From the NCBI RefSeq assembly GCF_018613315.1, contig NZ_JAGGQL010000017.1, positions 1 to 37,152 of the forward strand: DNA of 37,152 nucleotides. Direction: 5' to 3'. The position numbers were made by a program, and so were the translations under genes. This stretch comes from Bacillus sp. ISL-37 (lineage in GTDB: Bacteria > Bacillota > Bacilli > Bacillales > Cytobacillaceae). Shown piece after piece: positions 19,048 through 29,500 of the stretch (position 1 is its first letter; the number at the start of each line of letters is the position of its first letter). Below the pieces are notes generated by a model. The model was not told the origin of the DNA, did no database searches, and was given only the letters and a program-made list of their open reading frames with translations.

Positions 19048-19872
19048 ATGAAATTTCGACGCAGCGAGCGTTTGATCGATATGACGACTTATTTACTGGA
19101 ACATCCGCGCCAATTGGTACCGTTAACCTATTTTGCCGAGAAGTATGGTTCAGCAAAGTCCTCAATCAGTGAAGATCTCGGAATCATCAAAGAAACATTT
19201 GAACAGCGGGGAATCGGTGTCCTGCAGACCGTGCCAGGCGCAGCCGGCGGAGTCAAGTTCCACGTTCATGTCAGTGAGGAAAAAGCACGGAAGGCAATTG
19301 ATGAACTGTGTACTATTATGGCAAGTCCTGACCGGTTGCTGCCAGGCGGCTACCTTTTCATGAACGATATCCTCGGCAATCCAGCGATTGTGCAGGAAGT
19401 GGGGAGGCTGCTCGCTTCTGCTTTTGCAGAAAAGGATATTGAGGTTGTCATGACCGTGGCGACAAAAGGAATACCAATTGCGTATGCAGTCGCAAGCCAA
19501 TTGAATGTACCTGTTGTGATTGTCAGAAGGGATAGCAAAGTGACAGAAGGGTCGACGGTCAGTATCAACTACGTTTCAGGCTCATCAAAAAGAATCCAGA
19601 CAATGGTGTTATCAAAGCGCAGCCTTGCAGAGGGATCAAAGGTACTGATTGTCGATGACTTCATGAAGGCGGGCGGTACCGTTAATGGCATGATTAACTT
19701 GCTTGAAGAGTTTAATGCGGAGTTAGCGGGTATAGCGGTTCTGGTTGAATCGGAGAATATTGAAGAAAGGCTTGTCGATGAATATCTTTCACTCGTCCGC
19801 CTTTCAGATGTAGACGTAAAAGAACGAAATATTACCGTGAGTGAAGGAAATTACTTCGCTCGCAGAGAATAG
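19048..19872 (+). CDS. purR: Purine operon repressor PurR (PRPP-responsive)
   Basis: Represses purine synthesis genes; PRPP binding relieves repression. The 274-residue protein has an N-terminal winged helix (about 1-74; FRRSERLIDMTTYLLEHP, then SAKSSISEDLGIIKETF) and a phosphoribosyltransferase-fold effector domain with the PRPP motif VLIVDDFMKAGGTVNG (199-214). Start ATG 19048 is preceded by GGAGG (19037-19041). It is followed after 32 bases by ridA, which in B. subtilis (YabJ) is needed for full PurR control. PurBoxes overlap its promoter. Confidence 0.97.
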   Translation: MKFRRSERLIDMTTYLLEHPRQLVPLTYFAEKYGSAKSSISEDLGIIKETFEQRGIGVLQTVPGAAGGVKFHVHVSEEKARKAIDELCTIMASPDRLLPGGYLFMNDILGNPAIVQEVGRLLASAFAEKDIEVVMTVATKGIPIAYAVASQLNVPVVIVRRDSKVTEGSTVSINYVSGSSKRIQTMVLSKRSLAEGSKVLIVDDFMKAGGTVNGMINLLEEFNAELAGIAVLVESENIEERLVDEYLSLVRLSDVDVKERNITVSEGNYFARRE

Positions 19873-19904
19873 TTGTTCAAATAACAAATTGATGAGGTGA
19901 CAAT

Positions 19905-20279
19905 ATGAATATTGTACAAACTTCAAACGCGCCTGCCGCAATCGGTCCATATTCGCAAGGTGTGGTTGTGAACAATCTTTTCTACAGCTCTGGCCAGATT
20001 CCTTTGACTCCAAAGGGTGTTATGGTAGAAGGGGATATCCAGGCACAGACTCATCAGGTATTCAAAAACTTGAAAGCTGTACTTGAGGCTGCGGGAGCAT
20101 CACTTGAAACAGTCGTAAAAGCAACTGTCTTCATCAAAAATATGGATGAATTCGCTCAGTTGAATGAAGTATATGCAGAGTATTTCCATACACATAAACC
20201 AGCTCGCTCAACTGTAGAGGTAGCAAGACTGCCAAAGGACGCACTGGTGGAAATCGAAGTAGTAGCGCTCGTTAAATAA
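19905..20279 (+). CDS. ridA: RidA family reactive intermediate deaminase (YabJ)
   Basis: Hydrolyses reactive enamine/imine intermediates formed by PLP enzymes, protecting other enzymes. The 124-residue protein shows [20 protein letters not shown], the substrate-binding arginine in [13 protein letters not shown], and the C-terminal [13 protein letters not shown] 19905 follows GAGGTGA (19894-19900). It is probably co-transcribed with purR. Its stop codon lies inside the terminator hairpin. Confidence 0.95.
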   Translation: MNIVQTSNAPAAIGPYSQGVVVNNLFYSSGQIPLTPKGVMVEGDIQAQTHQVFKNLKAVLEAAGASLETVVKATVFIKNMDEFAQLNEVYAEYFHTHKPARSTVEVARLPKDALVEIEVVALVK

Positions 20280-20293
20280 CGGGCGTTTTTTTT
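20266..20293 (+). terminator. Terminator after purR-ridA
   Basis: CGCTCGTT / AACGGGCG (20266-20273, 20278-20285), one G-T pair, then T8. The stem includes the last ridA codons. Confidence 0.85.
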
Positions 20294-20338
20294 ATTGTTG
20301 AAAGAGCGAGATCAAACATTCGGAAGGTGCTGAATAAA

Positions 20339-20581
20339 TCACAAGAAGGGGTAACATGTTCCCGTTGAAGAAGAAAACAAGGTCTGACGGTCACAAGCAG
20401 GTCCGACATGTGCCCGTGAAGGGAGAAAAAGTGGTCTGACGGTCACAAGAAGGCCTAGCATGTGCCCGTAGAAGAAGGAAAAAGTGGTCTGACGGTCACA
20501 AGAAGGTCCAATATGCACCCATTTAGGGAGAAAATCGGTTATAAGAAGTCGCATTATGTCCTCATCATGGGAGAAAGGCGG
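20339..20581. repeat. Tandem array, ~52-bp period (array 2)
   Basis: Units start TCACAAG at 20339, 20391, 20443 and 20496, with TTATAAG at 20539; lengths are 52, 52, 53, 43 and about 43. Shared words are ACATGTGCCCGT, GGGAGAAAAAGT and GGTCTGACGG. The last two units lack the GTGGTCTGAC segment. There is no open reading frame. This array fills much of the gap between ridA and spoVG. Confidence 0.88.
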
Positions 20582-20676
20582 AAAAGCAGAACATAAAAAG
20601 TTTTTCCTGTATAAGATTTGAAGAAAGATTAAGAAATAAATAACTTTCTAGAAATTTTTTTCTATGCGTCAATAGC

Positions 20677-20703
20677 CAAAAAAGCCTATTTTATAGGTTT
20701 TTT
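20677..20703 (+). terminator. Orphan terminator-like hairpin upstream of spoVG
   Basis: CCTAT / ATAGG (20685-20689, 20693-20697) with flanking A6 and T6 extends the pairing. No gene ends nearby; it may block transcription entering spoVG from the repeat region. Confidence 0.5.
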
Positions 20704-20779
20704 AACCGTAAAAAGGCTTTCAAAATGGAAATGTTCATAAATTCGCCCTATTTTTTCAAAAAAATTTTCTTGTAAAAGA

Positions 20780-20804
20780 AGGAGATTTGATTTCAACGTG
20801 GAAT
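20780..20804 (+). promoter_or_regulatory. Sigma-H promoter of spoVG
   Basis: AGGAGATTT (from 20780) and GTGGAAT (20798-20804) are spaced 21 bases from AGGA to GAAT, close to the 22 of the classical B. subtilis spoVG sigma-H promoter. Confidence 0.7.
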
Positions 20805-20847
20805 TATTTAACTAGAATTTTATCTATTTGTAAAGGTGGTGAACAGA

Positions 20848-21138
20848 ATGGAAGTAACTGACGTAAGATTACGCCGCGTTAATACAGATGGACGGATGAG
20901 AGCGATCGCTTCCATCACGCTTGACAACGAGTTTGTTGTCCATGATATCAGGGTGATTGATGGAAACAACGGCCTATTTGTTGCAATGCCAAGTAAACGC
21001 ACTCCTGATGGCGAGTTCCGTGATATCGCGCATCCGATCAATTCGGGTACACGTGGAAAGATCCAGGATGCTGTATTGGCAGAGTACCACCGTTTAGGTG
21101 AATTAGAAGTTGAATTCGAAGAAGCTGGCGCTTCCTAG
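20848..21138 (+). CDS. spoVG: Septation/regulatory protein SpoVG
   Basis: A 96-residue nucleic-acid-binding regulator, originally found through its effect on sporulation septation. It starts [20 protein letters not shown] and has [20 protein letters not shown] and [20 protein letters not shown]. The frame is open from 20836, but ATG 20848 follows AGGTGGTGA (20834-20842). The sigma-H promoter upstream matches its known control; AbrB also represses it in B. subtilis, and abrB is in this window. Confidence 0.97.
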   Translation: MEVTDVRLRRVNTDGRMRAIASITLDNEFVVHDIRVIDGNNGLFVAMPSKRTPDGEFRDIAHPINSGTRGKIQDAVLAEYHRLGELEVEFEEAGAS

Positions 21139-21159
21139 AATATATAAGTGTATAACATC

Positions 21160-21191
21160 AAGAGCCTGCTGCATAAGTTAGGCTCTTTTTT
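21160..21191 (+). terminator. Terminator after spoVG
   Basis: AAGAGCCT / AGGCTCTT (21160-21167, 21180-21187) and a T6 tract. Confidence 0.9.
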
Positions 21192-21312
21192 ATTTCCCCG
21201 GTTCGTCCCCAATTAAACCTCTTTTAAGTATATCTTTTAAAATTTTTTATTGTTTTTTTATGAAATACTCCCCTACCTAAACTGACAAATAATTGTACTT
21301 GTTCTTCTATTC

Positions 21313-21341
21313 TTGAAATGGCCGGCTATTTAAGATATATT
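21313..21341 (+). promoter_or_regulatory. Sigma-A promoter of glmU-prs
   Basis: TTGAAA (21313-21318), 17 bp, TATATT (21336-21341), about 36 bases before the glmU start. Confidence 0.7.
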
Positions 21342-21361
21342 CGTAATGGATAAAAAGGTAA

Positions 21362-22750
<1,389 letters not shown>

Positions 22751-22768
22751 GAGTCTTGGAGGTCCATA

Positions 22769-23725
22769 ATGTCAAACCAGTATCTTGATCCAAATTTGAA
22801 GGTTTTTTCACTTAACTCAAATGTTGAACTTGCCCAGGAAATCGCGAAGGTAATTGGAGTAGAGCTAGGTAAATGCTCTGTATCCCAGTTCAGCGACGGA
22901 GAAATCCAGATCAACATTGAAGAAAGCATCCGTGGCTGCGATGTGTATGTCATCCAGTCGACTAGCTCTCCAGTAAATGAGAACATCATGGAATTGCTGA
23001 TCATGATCGATGCCTTGAAGCGTGCATCAGCTAAAACAATCAATATTGTTATGCCTTATTACGGTTATGCAAGACAGGACCGTAAAGCACGCGCACGTGA
23101 GCCAATCACGGCTAAGCTTGTGGCGAACCTGCTCGAGACAGCTGGCGCAACTCGCGTGATTACGCTTGACCTTCACGCTCCGCAAATCCAGGGATTCTTT
23201 GATATTCCAATCGACCACTTGATGGGAGTGCCAATCCTTGCTGACCACTTCAAGAGCAAGGAATTGAATGGAGATGTTGTCATTGTATCTCCTGACCATG
23301 GCGGTGTTACACGTGCAAGAAAGATGGCCGAAAGATTGAAAGCACCGATTGCGATCATCGATAAGCGTCGTCCAAAGCCGAATGTTGCTGAAGTTATGAA
23401 CATCGTTGGTAATATTGAAGGCAAGGTTGCCATTTTGATTGACGATATTATTGACACTGCAGGTACGATTACATTGGCTGCAAATGCGTTAGTTGAAAAT
23501 GGGGCACTCGAAGTATACGCATGCTGTACACACCCTGTATTATCAGGTCCTGCAATTGAGCGTATTGAAAACTCCAAGATTAAAGAACTGGTTGTGACAA
23601 ACTCAATCGCGCTTGCGGAAGAAAAGCGCGTTGACAAGATCCATCTACTGTCTGTTGCTCCATTGATTGGGGAAGCGATTATCCGCGTCCACGAAGAGCA
23701 ATCTGTCAGCACACTTTTTGATTGA
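22769..23725 (+). CDS. prs: Ribose-phosphate pyrophosphokinase
   Basis: Makes PRPP from ribose 5-phosphate and ATP; PRPP feeds nucleotide, His and Trp synthesis and is the effector of PurR, encoded nearby. The 318-residue class I enzyme shows the N-terminal [18 protein letters not shown], the catalytic flexible loop [37 protein letters not shown] and the PRPP loop [16 protein letters not shown] 22769 follows GGAGG (22759-22763). The hairpin after the gene lacks a U-tract, so read-through to ctc is plausible, as in B. subtilis. Confidence 0.98.
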   Translation: MSNQYLDPNLKVFSLNSNVELAQEIAKVIGVELGKCSVSQFSDGEIQINIEESIRGCDVYVIQSTSSPVNENIMELLIMIDALKRASAKTINIVMPYYGYARQDRKARAREPITAKLVANLLETAGATRVITLDLHAPQIQGFFDIPIDHLMGVPILADHFKSKELNGDVVIVSPDHGGVTRARKMAERLKAPIAIIDKRRPKPNVAEVMNIVGNIEGKVAILIDDIIDTAGTITLAANALVENGALEVYACCTHPVLSGPAIERIENSKIKELVVTNSIALAEEKRVDKIHLLSVAPLIGEAIIRVHEEQSVSTLFD

Positions 23726-23742
23726 TTTTAATATGGAATAAC

Positions 23743-23764
23743 AGGCTTGCCATTAGGCAAGCCT
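23743..23764 (+). terminator. Strong hairpin after prs without U-tract
   Basis: Perfect AGGCTTGCC / GGCAAGCCT (23743-23751, 23756-23764) with loop ATTA. The following ACTCCTGTTT is a poor U-tract, so it may stabilise the mRNA 3' end or terminate weakly. Confidence 0.55.
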
Positions 23765-23792
23765 ACTCCTGTTTCTGATTGCTTTTATATAC

Positions 23793-23825
23793 GAGCTGGG
23801 CTGACCAAGGCGCTTGCGCTTTTTT
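23793..23825 (+). repeat. GC-rich dispersed repeat, copy C (partial)
   Basis: Contains GAGCTGGG and the shared 20-mer CTGACCAAGGCGCTTGCGCT (23801-23820) followed by T5. The left part seen in copies A and D is missing. Confidence 0.72.
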
Positions 23826-23851
23826 CATGCCTTACCGTAGAAGAGGCTGAG

Positions 23852-24381
23852 GCTGTCAAGAAAAGCAGGTTATTGTGACAGGTTTCAAGGATACGGGGTC
23901 AAAGCTGTCAAGAAAAGCAGGTTATTGTGAAAGGTTTCATGAAAACAGGGCCAAAGCTGTCAAGAAAAGCAGGTTATTGTGACAGGTTTCAAGGATACGG
24001 GGTCAAAGCCGTCAAGAAAAGCAGGTTATTGTGACAGGTTTCATGAAAACAGGGCCAAAGCTGTCAAGAAAAGCAGGTTATTGTGACAGGTTTCAAGGAT
24101 ACGGGGTCAAAGCTGTCAAGAAAAGCTTGTTATTGTAACAGGTTTCAAGGAAACAGGGCCAAAGCTGTCAAGAAAAGCTCGTTATTGTGACAGGTTTCAA
24201 GGAAACAGGGCCAAAGCTGTCAAGAAAAGCTCGTTATTGTGACAGGTTTCAAGGAAATAGGGTCAAAGCTGTCAAGAAAAGCTAGTTATTGTGACAGGTT
24301 TCAAGGAGATAGAGTCAAATCTGTCAAGAAAAGCCAATTATTGTGACAGTTTCAAGGGAACGGGGTCAAAGTTGTCAAGAA
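23852..24381. repeat. Tandem array, 52-bp unit, ten copies (array 1)
   Basis: Units begin at 23852, 23904, 23956, 24008, 24060, 24112, 24164, 24216, 24268 and 24320, with a stub at 24371. Nine units are exactly 52 bp and one is 51. Each contains the inverted repeat CTGTCA ... TGACAG (17 bases apart). Units 1-4 alternate between two types (AAGGATACGGGGTC and ATGAAAACAGGGCC endings), a 104-bp higher-order repeat; units 6-10 drift toward ctc. There is no open frame across it. The remaining gap sequence (24382-24466) shows nothing. Confidence 0.95.
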
Positions 24382-24466
24382 CCTATAGCAATTTCCCGCG
24401 GAGAGCGAAAGTGCCTGGAATGAAACTCAACAGCCATGTTTAATAGAGCCTCTAAAAAAGTAGAAC

Positions 24467-24492
24467 GTTTAGACCTTCCTGTTTTGGGGCAT
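24467..24492 (+). promoter_or_regulatory. Sigma-B promoter of ctc
   Basis: GTTTAG (24467-24472), 14 bp, GGGCAT (24487-24492); one mismatch in each hexamer to GTTTAA and GGGWAW. ctc is a classical sigma-B gene. Confidence 0.72.
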
Positions 24493-24537
24493 TTTTTATA
24501 TAGACAAGTACTTACGAAATAGGAAGGGGACAAAATC

Positions 24538-25167
24538 ATGAGTGCAGTATTGAAAGCAACTGAGCGCACAGGTACTCAACGTTCTACCTTAAGGAAATTA
24601 CGCCAGGAGGGCAATATTCCAGCAGTTGTCTATGGAAGGACTACTGATAGTAAGTCGATTTATGTTGACAGCATCGAGTTTGTGAAGACTATTCGCGAAA
24701 ATGGGCGAAATGGCGTCATTTCTCTTGATGTGGGCGGAAGCCAGCATAGCGTCATGCTGACTGATTACCAGGAAGACCACATCAAGAATGAGATTCTCCA
24801 TGCTGATTTCCTTGTTGTCGATAAAAGCTCGAAGGTACATGCAAGCGTCCGAGTAAACCTCGTGGGCGATGCTGCAGGTGTCAAGGATGGGGGCGTACTT
24901 CAGCAACCGATCCACGAAGTGAATATTACATCGACTCCAGGCAATATCCCTGAGTCAATTGATGTAGATATCACAAACCTGCAAGTTAATGAGAACCTGA
25001 CACTTGCTGATATCAAAACAGGAAGTTACGAAATTAATGATGACGAAAGTACGGTCGTCGTTTCAATCCTTCCTCCTAAAGTGGAAGAAGAAATCAATTC
25101 TGGAGAAGAACAAGAACCAGGAGAGCCTGAAAATGAAGAAGGAAGAGAAACTAAAGCGAGCGAATAA
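24538..25167 (+). CDS. ctc: 50S ribosomal protein L25/general stress protein Ctc
   Basis: Binds 5S rRNA in the large subunit; in B. subtilis it is made under stress and joins the ribosome. The 209-residue protein has the L25 N-terminal domain (MSAVLKATERTG ... RKLRQEGNIPAVVYG, HADFLVVD) and the TL5/CTC beta-rich C-terminal domain (VRVNLVGDA, then IHEVNITSTPGNIPESIDVD). A Glu-rich tail follows residue about 180. ATG 24538 follows AGGAAGGGG (24522-24530). The sigma-B site upstream supports the stress role. Confidence 0.96.
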   Translation: MSAVLKATERTGTQRSTLRKLRQEGNIPAVVYGRTTDSKSIYVDSIEFVKTIRENGRNGVISLDVGGSQHSVMLTDYQEDHIKNEILHADFLVVDKSSKVHASVRVNLVGDAAGVKDGGVLQQPIHEVNITSTPGNIPESIDVDITNLQVNENLTLADIKTGSYEINDDESTVVVSILPPKVEEEINSGEEQEPGEPENEEGRETKASE

Positions 25168-25179
25168 TAAAGCAGCAGT

Positions 25180-25209
25180 AGACGTAGCCTGAAAAGGGTT
25201 ACGTCTTTT
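25180..25209 (+). terminator. Terminator after ctc
   Basis: AGACGTA / TACGTCT with inner CC/GG pairing (25180-25206), then TTTT. Confidence 0.8.
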
Positions 25210-25315
25210 GCAGTTTTCGTGTACATTAGAAATAGAAATTCTTTCTGGTTTTCCCTGAATCAAGGGGAATTAGCGATTGAATGAGATGATATGCGTTTGT
25301 TTAGGGGTGTGGAAA

Positions 25316-25876
25316 GTGAAGTTATTTGTTGGACTTGGTAATCCAGGAAGGCAATATGATAAAACAAGGCACAATATCGGGTTTGAAGTCATTGATGAGT
25401 TATCAAAACGGTGGAATATCCCATTGGATCAGGCAAAGCATAAAGGCTTATATGGAAAGGGATTTGTTGGTGGGGAAAAGGTTATCCTGCTTAAGCCTTT
25501 AACCTATATGAACCTTTCTGGTGAATCAATCAGGGCCATTATGGATTTTTATGATATGGATCTTGAGGATTTAGTCGTAATCTATGATGACCTCGATATG
25601 CCGACGGGCAGAATCCGATTGCGCCAAAAAGGCAGTGCTGGCGGCCATAATGGCATTAAGTCGACGATTGCCCATACTGGAACACAGGAATTCAAGCGAA
25701 TCAGGGTAGGTATCAGCCGCCCCACAAATGGAATGGCGATCACGGATTGGGTTCTTGGACGTTTTACAGCGGAAGAAAACGAACAGATGGCTGAAGCTGT
25801 AATGAAGTCTGCCGATGCTTGTGAAGAATGGATGAAAAAGCCTTTCTTAGAAGTTATGAATACATTTAATCAATAG
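25316..25876 (+). CDS. pth: Peptidyl-tRNA hydrolase (SpoVC)
   Basis: Releases peptide from prematurely dropped peptidyl-tRNA. The 186-residue protein (B. subtilis 188) shows [20 protein letters not shown] (Asn10-equivalent and catalytic His), [11 protein letters not shown], the catalytic Asp in [10 protein letters not shown] and [11 protein letters not shown]. The frame extends to an ATG at 25277, but GTG 25316 is 6 bases after AGGGGTG (25303-25309) and matches the family N-terminus. rqcP, also used on stalled peptidyl-tRNA, is in the same window. Confidence 0.97.
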   Translation: MKLFVGLGNPGRQYDKTRHNIGFEVIDELSKRWNIPLDQAKHKGLYGKGFVGGEKVILLKPLTYMNLSGESIRAIMDFYDMDLEDLVVIYDDLDMPTGRIRLRQKGSAGGHNGIKSTIAHTGTQEFKRIRVGISRPTNGMAITDWVLGRFTAEENEQMAEAVMKSADACEEWMKKPFLEVMNTFNQ

Positions 25877-25963
25877 AAGATTTTATTAAAGATGGCGAAA
25901 TAAACATGCCAATCTTTTGATCAAGTAATATAATGTAAAAAAAGAATCATACAATAGGCTAAG

Positions 25964-25993
25964 TGCATAAGTTCCTGCCAAAGGGTCAATAAT
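25964..25993 (+). promoter_or_regulatory. Candidate sigma-F promoter of fin
   Basis: GCATA (25964-25968), 15 bp, GGTCAATAAT (25984-25993). The -35 and spacing are good; the -10 misses two preferred positions. fin is a sigma-F target in B. subtilis. Confidence 0.45.
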
Positions 25994-26022
25994 GATAATG
26001 ACTTAATTTGGGAGGGACGGGC

Positions 26023-26253
26023 ATGGCTATACACTATCATTGCCGTCATTGCGGCACGAAGATGGGCTCACTGGACAGATTGTCTGTCCACAGTGAAAGT
26101 TTAGGGCTGCATAAGCTGACCGAGGAAGAGCGCCAGGAGATGGTTTCTTACGCAGGAAATGGTGACATCAATATAAAATCGATCTGTGAAGACTGTCAAG
26201 AAGCCCTGGAACGCAACCCAGACTTCCACCAGCATGACTACCTAATTCACTGA
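26023..26253 (+). CDS. fin: Anti-sigma-F factor Fin
   Basis: Inhibits sigma-F in the forespore to help the switch to sigma-G. The 76-residue product, identical in length to B. subtilis Fin (YabK), has a zinc ribbon with CRHC (Cys 7, 10) and CEDC, and a helix KLTEEERQEMVSY. ATG 26023 follows GGGAGGGAC (26010-26018). Together with csfB and spoVT it gives this window three regulators of the sigma-F to sigma-G sequence. A perfect-stem terminator follows. Confidence 0.95.
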   Translation: MAIHYHCRHCGTKMGSLDRLSVHSESLGLHKLTEEERQEMVSYAGNGDINIKSICEDCQEALERNPDFHQHDYLIH

Positions 26254-26256
26254 CAA

Positions 26257-26285
26257 GCTTTGGATTCCTCATCCAAAGCATTTTT
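26257..26285 (+). terminator. Terminator after fin
   Basis: Perfect 9-bp stem GCTTTGGAT / ATCCAAAGC (26257-26265, 26271-26279), then ATTTTT. Confidence 0.92.
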
Positions 26286-26314
26286 CTGTTTGTATATTGG
26301 CCATTATTATTAAA

Positions 26315-26465
26315 GGTTGTTTTCGTAAAGATTGTTGTTAAAATCCTAAAGCCGATTTTAACGTGAAAAAATCTATTTTGTAGTTCGGTATTAAGTGTGC
26401 AAGCTCTTTTCTCTTAATAATTTTTAATTTTGTAAACAATAGCAACAAAGTTTGAGAAAAGAGCC
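26315..26465 (-). mobile_element. MITE-like element, subfamily A, internal deletion
   Basis: A 151-bp reverse-oriented copy of the 8981 and 36827 elements. Ends read inward GGTTGTTTTCGTAAAGATTG and GGCTCTTTTCTCAAACTTTG. It keeps the hairpin GTTAAAATC / GATTTTAAC and the CGGTATTAAG word, but lacks about 30 bp near the centre. Flanks TTATTAAA and TTTTAAAA match 6 of 8. It occupies the mfd upstream region, ending 48 bases before the start codon. Confidence 0.78.
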
Positions 26466-26513
26466 TTTTAAAAGTAAAGATTAGCATTTTTTTATAGAGA
26501 GGGAGAGGTTTGG

Positions 26514-29500
26514 ATGCAGGGGCTGAAAGCTCTATTTAGTCATCAGGATAATGTCCAATCTGTTATATCCGGAATGGATGCGGGGCTTAGGGAACAGCTT
26601 GTCGCAGGCCTGTCTGGTTCGGCGAGGACGGTCTTTTTAGCCGCGATTTACGAACAGACGAAGCGCCCCGTCCTGATCGTCACACATAATTTATTGCAAG
26701 CGCAAAAACTATATGATGATCTTGTTAATTTAATAGGGGAAAATGATGTTTATCTTTACCCGGCAAATGAATTGATTGCCGCTGAAATAAGTATTTCAAG
26801 CCCTGAGCTGAAGGCACAGAGGATAGAAGCTCTGAATCATTGGAGCAAAAAGAAGACAGGTATTGTGATTGTCCCGATGGCTGGCCTTAGGAAGCTGCTG
26901 CCGCCAAAGGATCTATGGTCGAAATTCCAGATGACATTCAAGCTTGGTGAAGAGATTGATCTCGAATCGGTTCTTAACCGGTTTGTCAGCATGGGCTATG
27001 TTAGGGCGGAAATGGTTTCCGCTCCTGGTGAATTCAGTCTCCGCGGCGGGATTATCGACATTTATCCGCTGACATCGGCAGATCCAATCAGGATTGAGCT
27101 GTTTGATGCTGAGGTTGACTCAATCAGGACTTTCTCTCTTGAGGACCAGCGTTCGAAGGAAAAAATGAAGACAGTAGCAATTGGGCCGGCGACAGAAAAC
27201 CCAATCGAGAATGAACAGCTGGACCGACTGATCGCGGGGCTGGAAAAAGGGCTCTCAGGCAGTTTGAAGAAGCTTAAGGATGATAAAGCGAAGACGCTGA
27301 TGTCGCAAAATGTGGGCTATGAATTGGAACAGCTCCGCAATGGGCAAAAACCTGATCAAGTTTTCAAGTACTTATCCATAGCGTATGAAAAGCCTCAAAG
27401 TTTAATAGATTACTTGCCGTCTAATGGTTTCCTGTTCGTCGATGAAATAAGCAGGGTTCAGGAGATGAATGAGTCTCTTAGCAAGGAAGAAGCTGAATGG
27501 TATACGAGTCTCCTCGGTGAAGGGCAGATCATCCATGACCTGAAGATTTCACACCAGCTGCCTGACTTGATGAGTAAAGCCGGAAAGCCAATTGTGTATC
27601 TATCTTTATTTTTAAGGCATGTTCCAAACACGAGTCCGCAAAACATCATCAATATTTCATGCAAGCAGATGCAGAATTTCCATGGTCAGATGCATGTGCT
27701 TAAAGGCGAAGTCGACCGCTGGCGCAAAGGAAACTATGCGGTTATTTTCCTTGGTCCGGACGCCGAAAGAGTCAAAAAGCTCGAGCGTGTTCTTGAAGAC
27801 TATGAAATCGATGCAGTAAAAATGAACAGCAAGCAGGAATTGCTGCCGGGAAAAGTTCAGATTATCCAGGGCAGCCTGAATACGGGCTTTGAATTCCCAA
27901 TCCAGAAGATCGCTGTGATTACGGAAGAGGAACTCTTCAATAAAAAAACAAAGAAGCCTGCGAGAAGACAAAAGCTGTCGAATGCAGAGCGGATCAAGAG
28001 TTATTCTGAGCTTAAGATTGGCGATTATGTCGTCCATGTAAACCATGGGATTGGGAAATACTTGGGCATCGAAACGCTCGTGATCAATGGCGTCCATAAG
28101 GATTATCTCCATATCCGCTACCACGGAACGGATAAGCTTTACGTCCCCGTCGAGCAGATTGACCTTGTCCAAAAATACGTCGGCTCAGAAGGTAAAGAAC
28201 CTAAGGTGTATAAGCTCGGCGGCAGCGATTGGAAACGGGTAAAGAGCAAGGTCCAATCCTCTGTCCAGGATATCGCAGACGATCTGATCAAGCTTTACGC
28301 AGAGCGTGAGGCAAGCATCGGGCACGCTTTCTCTCCTGATGGCGAGATGCAGCGCGACTTTGAATCTTCATTCCCATATCAGGAAACTGAAGACCAGGTT
28401 CGTTCAATCCATGAAATCAAGCTTGATATGGAACGTGAACGCCCGATGGATCGCCTGCTGTGCGGGGATGTCGGCTATGGCAAAACAGAGGTGGCAATCA
28501 GGGCTGCCTTCAAGGCGATTGCTGATGGAAAGCAGGTAGCCTTCCTTGTGCCAACGACCATCCTTGCGCAGCAGCACTATGAGACCCTAAGGGAAAGGTT
28601 TCAGGACTTCCCGATTAACATTGGTTTGTTGAGCAGGTTCCGTACCCGCAAGCAGCAAACGGAGACGATTAAGGGACTGAAGGCTGGAAGTGTTGATATT
28701 GTTGTTGGAACCCACAGGCTGTTATCAAAGGAAATCACCTACAACGACCTTGGCCTGCTGATCATAGATGAAGAGCAACGCTTTGGAGTAACGCATAAGG
28801 AAAAAATCAAGCAGCTTAAGACAAATGTTGATGTCCTGACTTTGACGGCGACGCCAATTCCAAGAACGCTGCACATGTCGATGCTAGGCGTCAGGGATTT
28901 ATCAGTCATCGAAACGCCGCCTGAAAACCGGTTTCCTGTCCAGACATATGTCATGGAATACAACGGGGGACTTGTCCGCGAGTCGATTGAACGAGAGCTT
29001 GCCAGGGACGGACAAGTATACTTCCTTTATAACCGTGTTGAGGATATCGAACGGAAGGCTGAAGAGATTTCCATGCTTGTGCCTGATGCACGTGTCACTT
29101 TTGCACACGGCCGCATGACCGAAAATGAACTGGAATCTGTCATGCTTGGTTTCCTTGAAGGAGAATATGATGTCCTGGTCAGCACGACGATCATTGAGAC
29201 AGGTGTGGATATTCCAAATGTAAATACACTGATTGTTTACGATGCAGATAAAATGGGTCTTTCCCAGCTTTATCAGCTAAGAGGACGGGTTGGACGCTCA
29301 AACAGGGTGGCCTACGCCTACTTCACATACCGAAAAGATAAGATTCTGACTGAAGTGGCGGAAAAACGCCTGCAGGCAATAAAAGAATTCACTGAGCTGG
29401 GCTCTGGTTTTAAGATCGCGATGCGCGACCTGTCAATCCGTGGTGCCGGTAATTTGCTCGGTGCCCAGCAGCATGGCTTTATCGACTCAGTCGGTTTTGA

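Noticed and set aside
23852-24381. CRISPR array
   Set aside because: The whole 52-bp unit repeats head to tail; there are no unique spacers between short repeats and no cas genes in the window.
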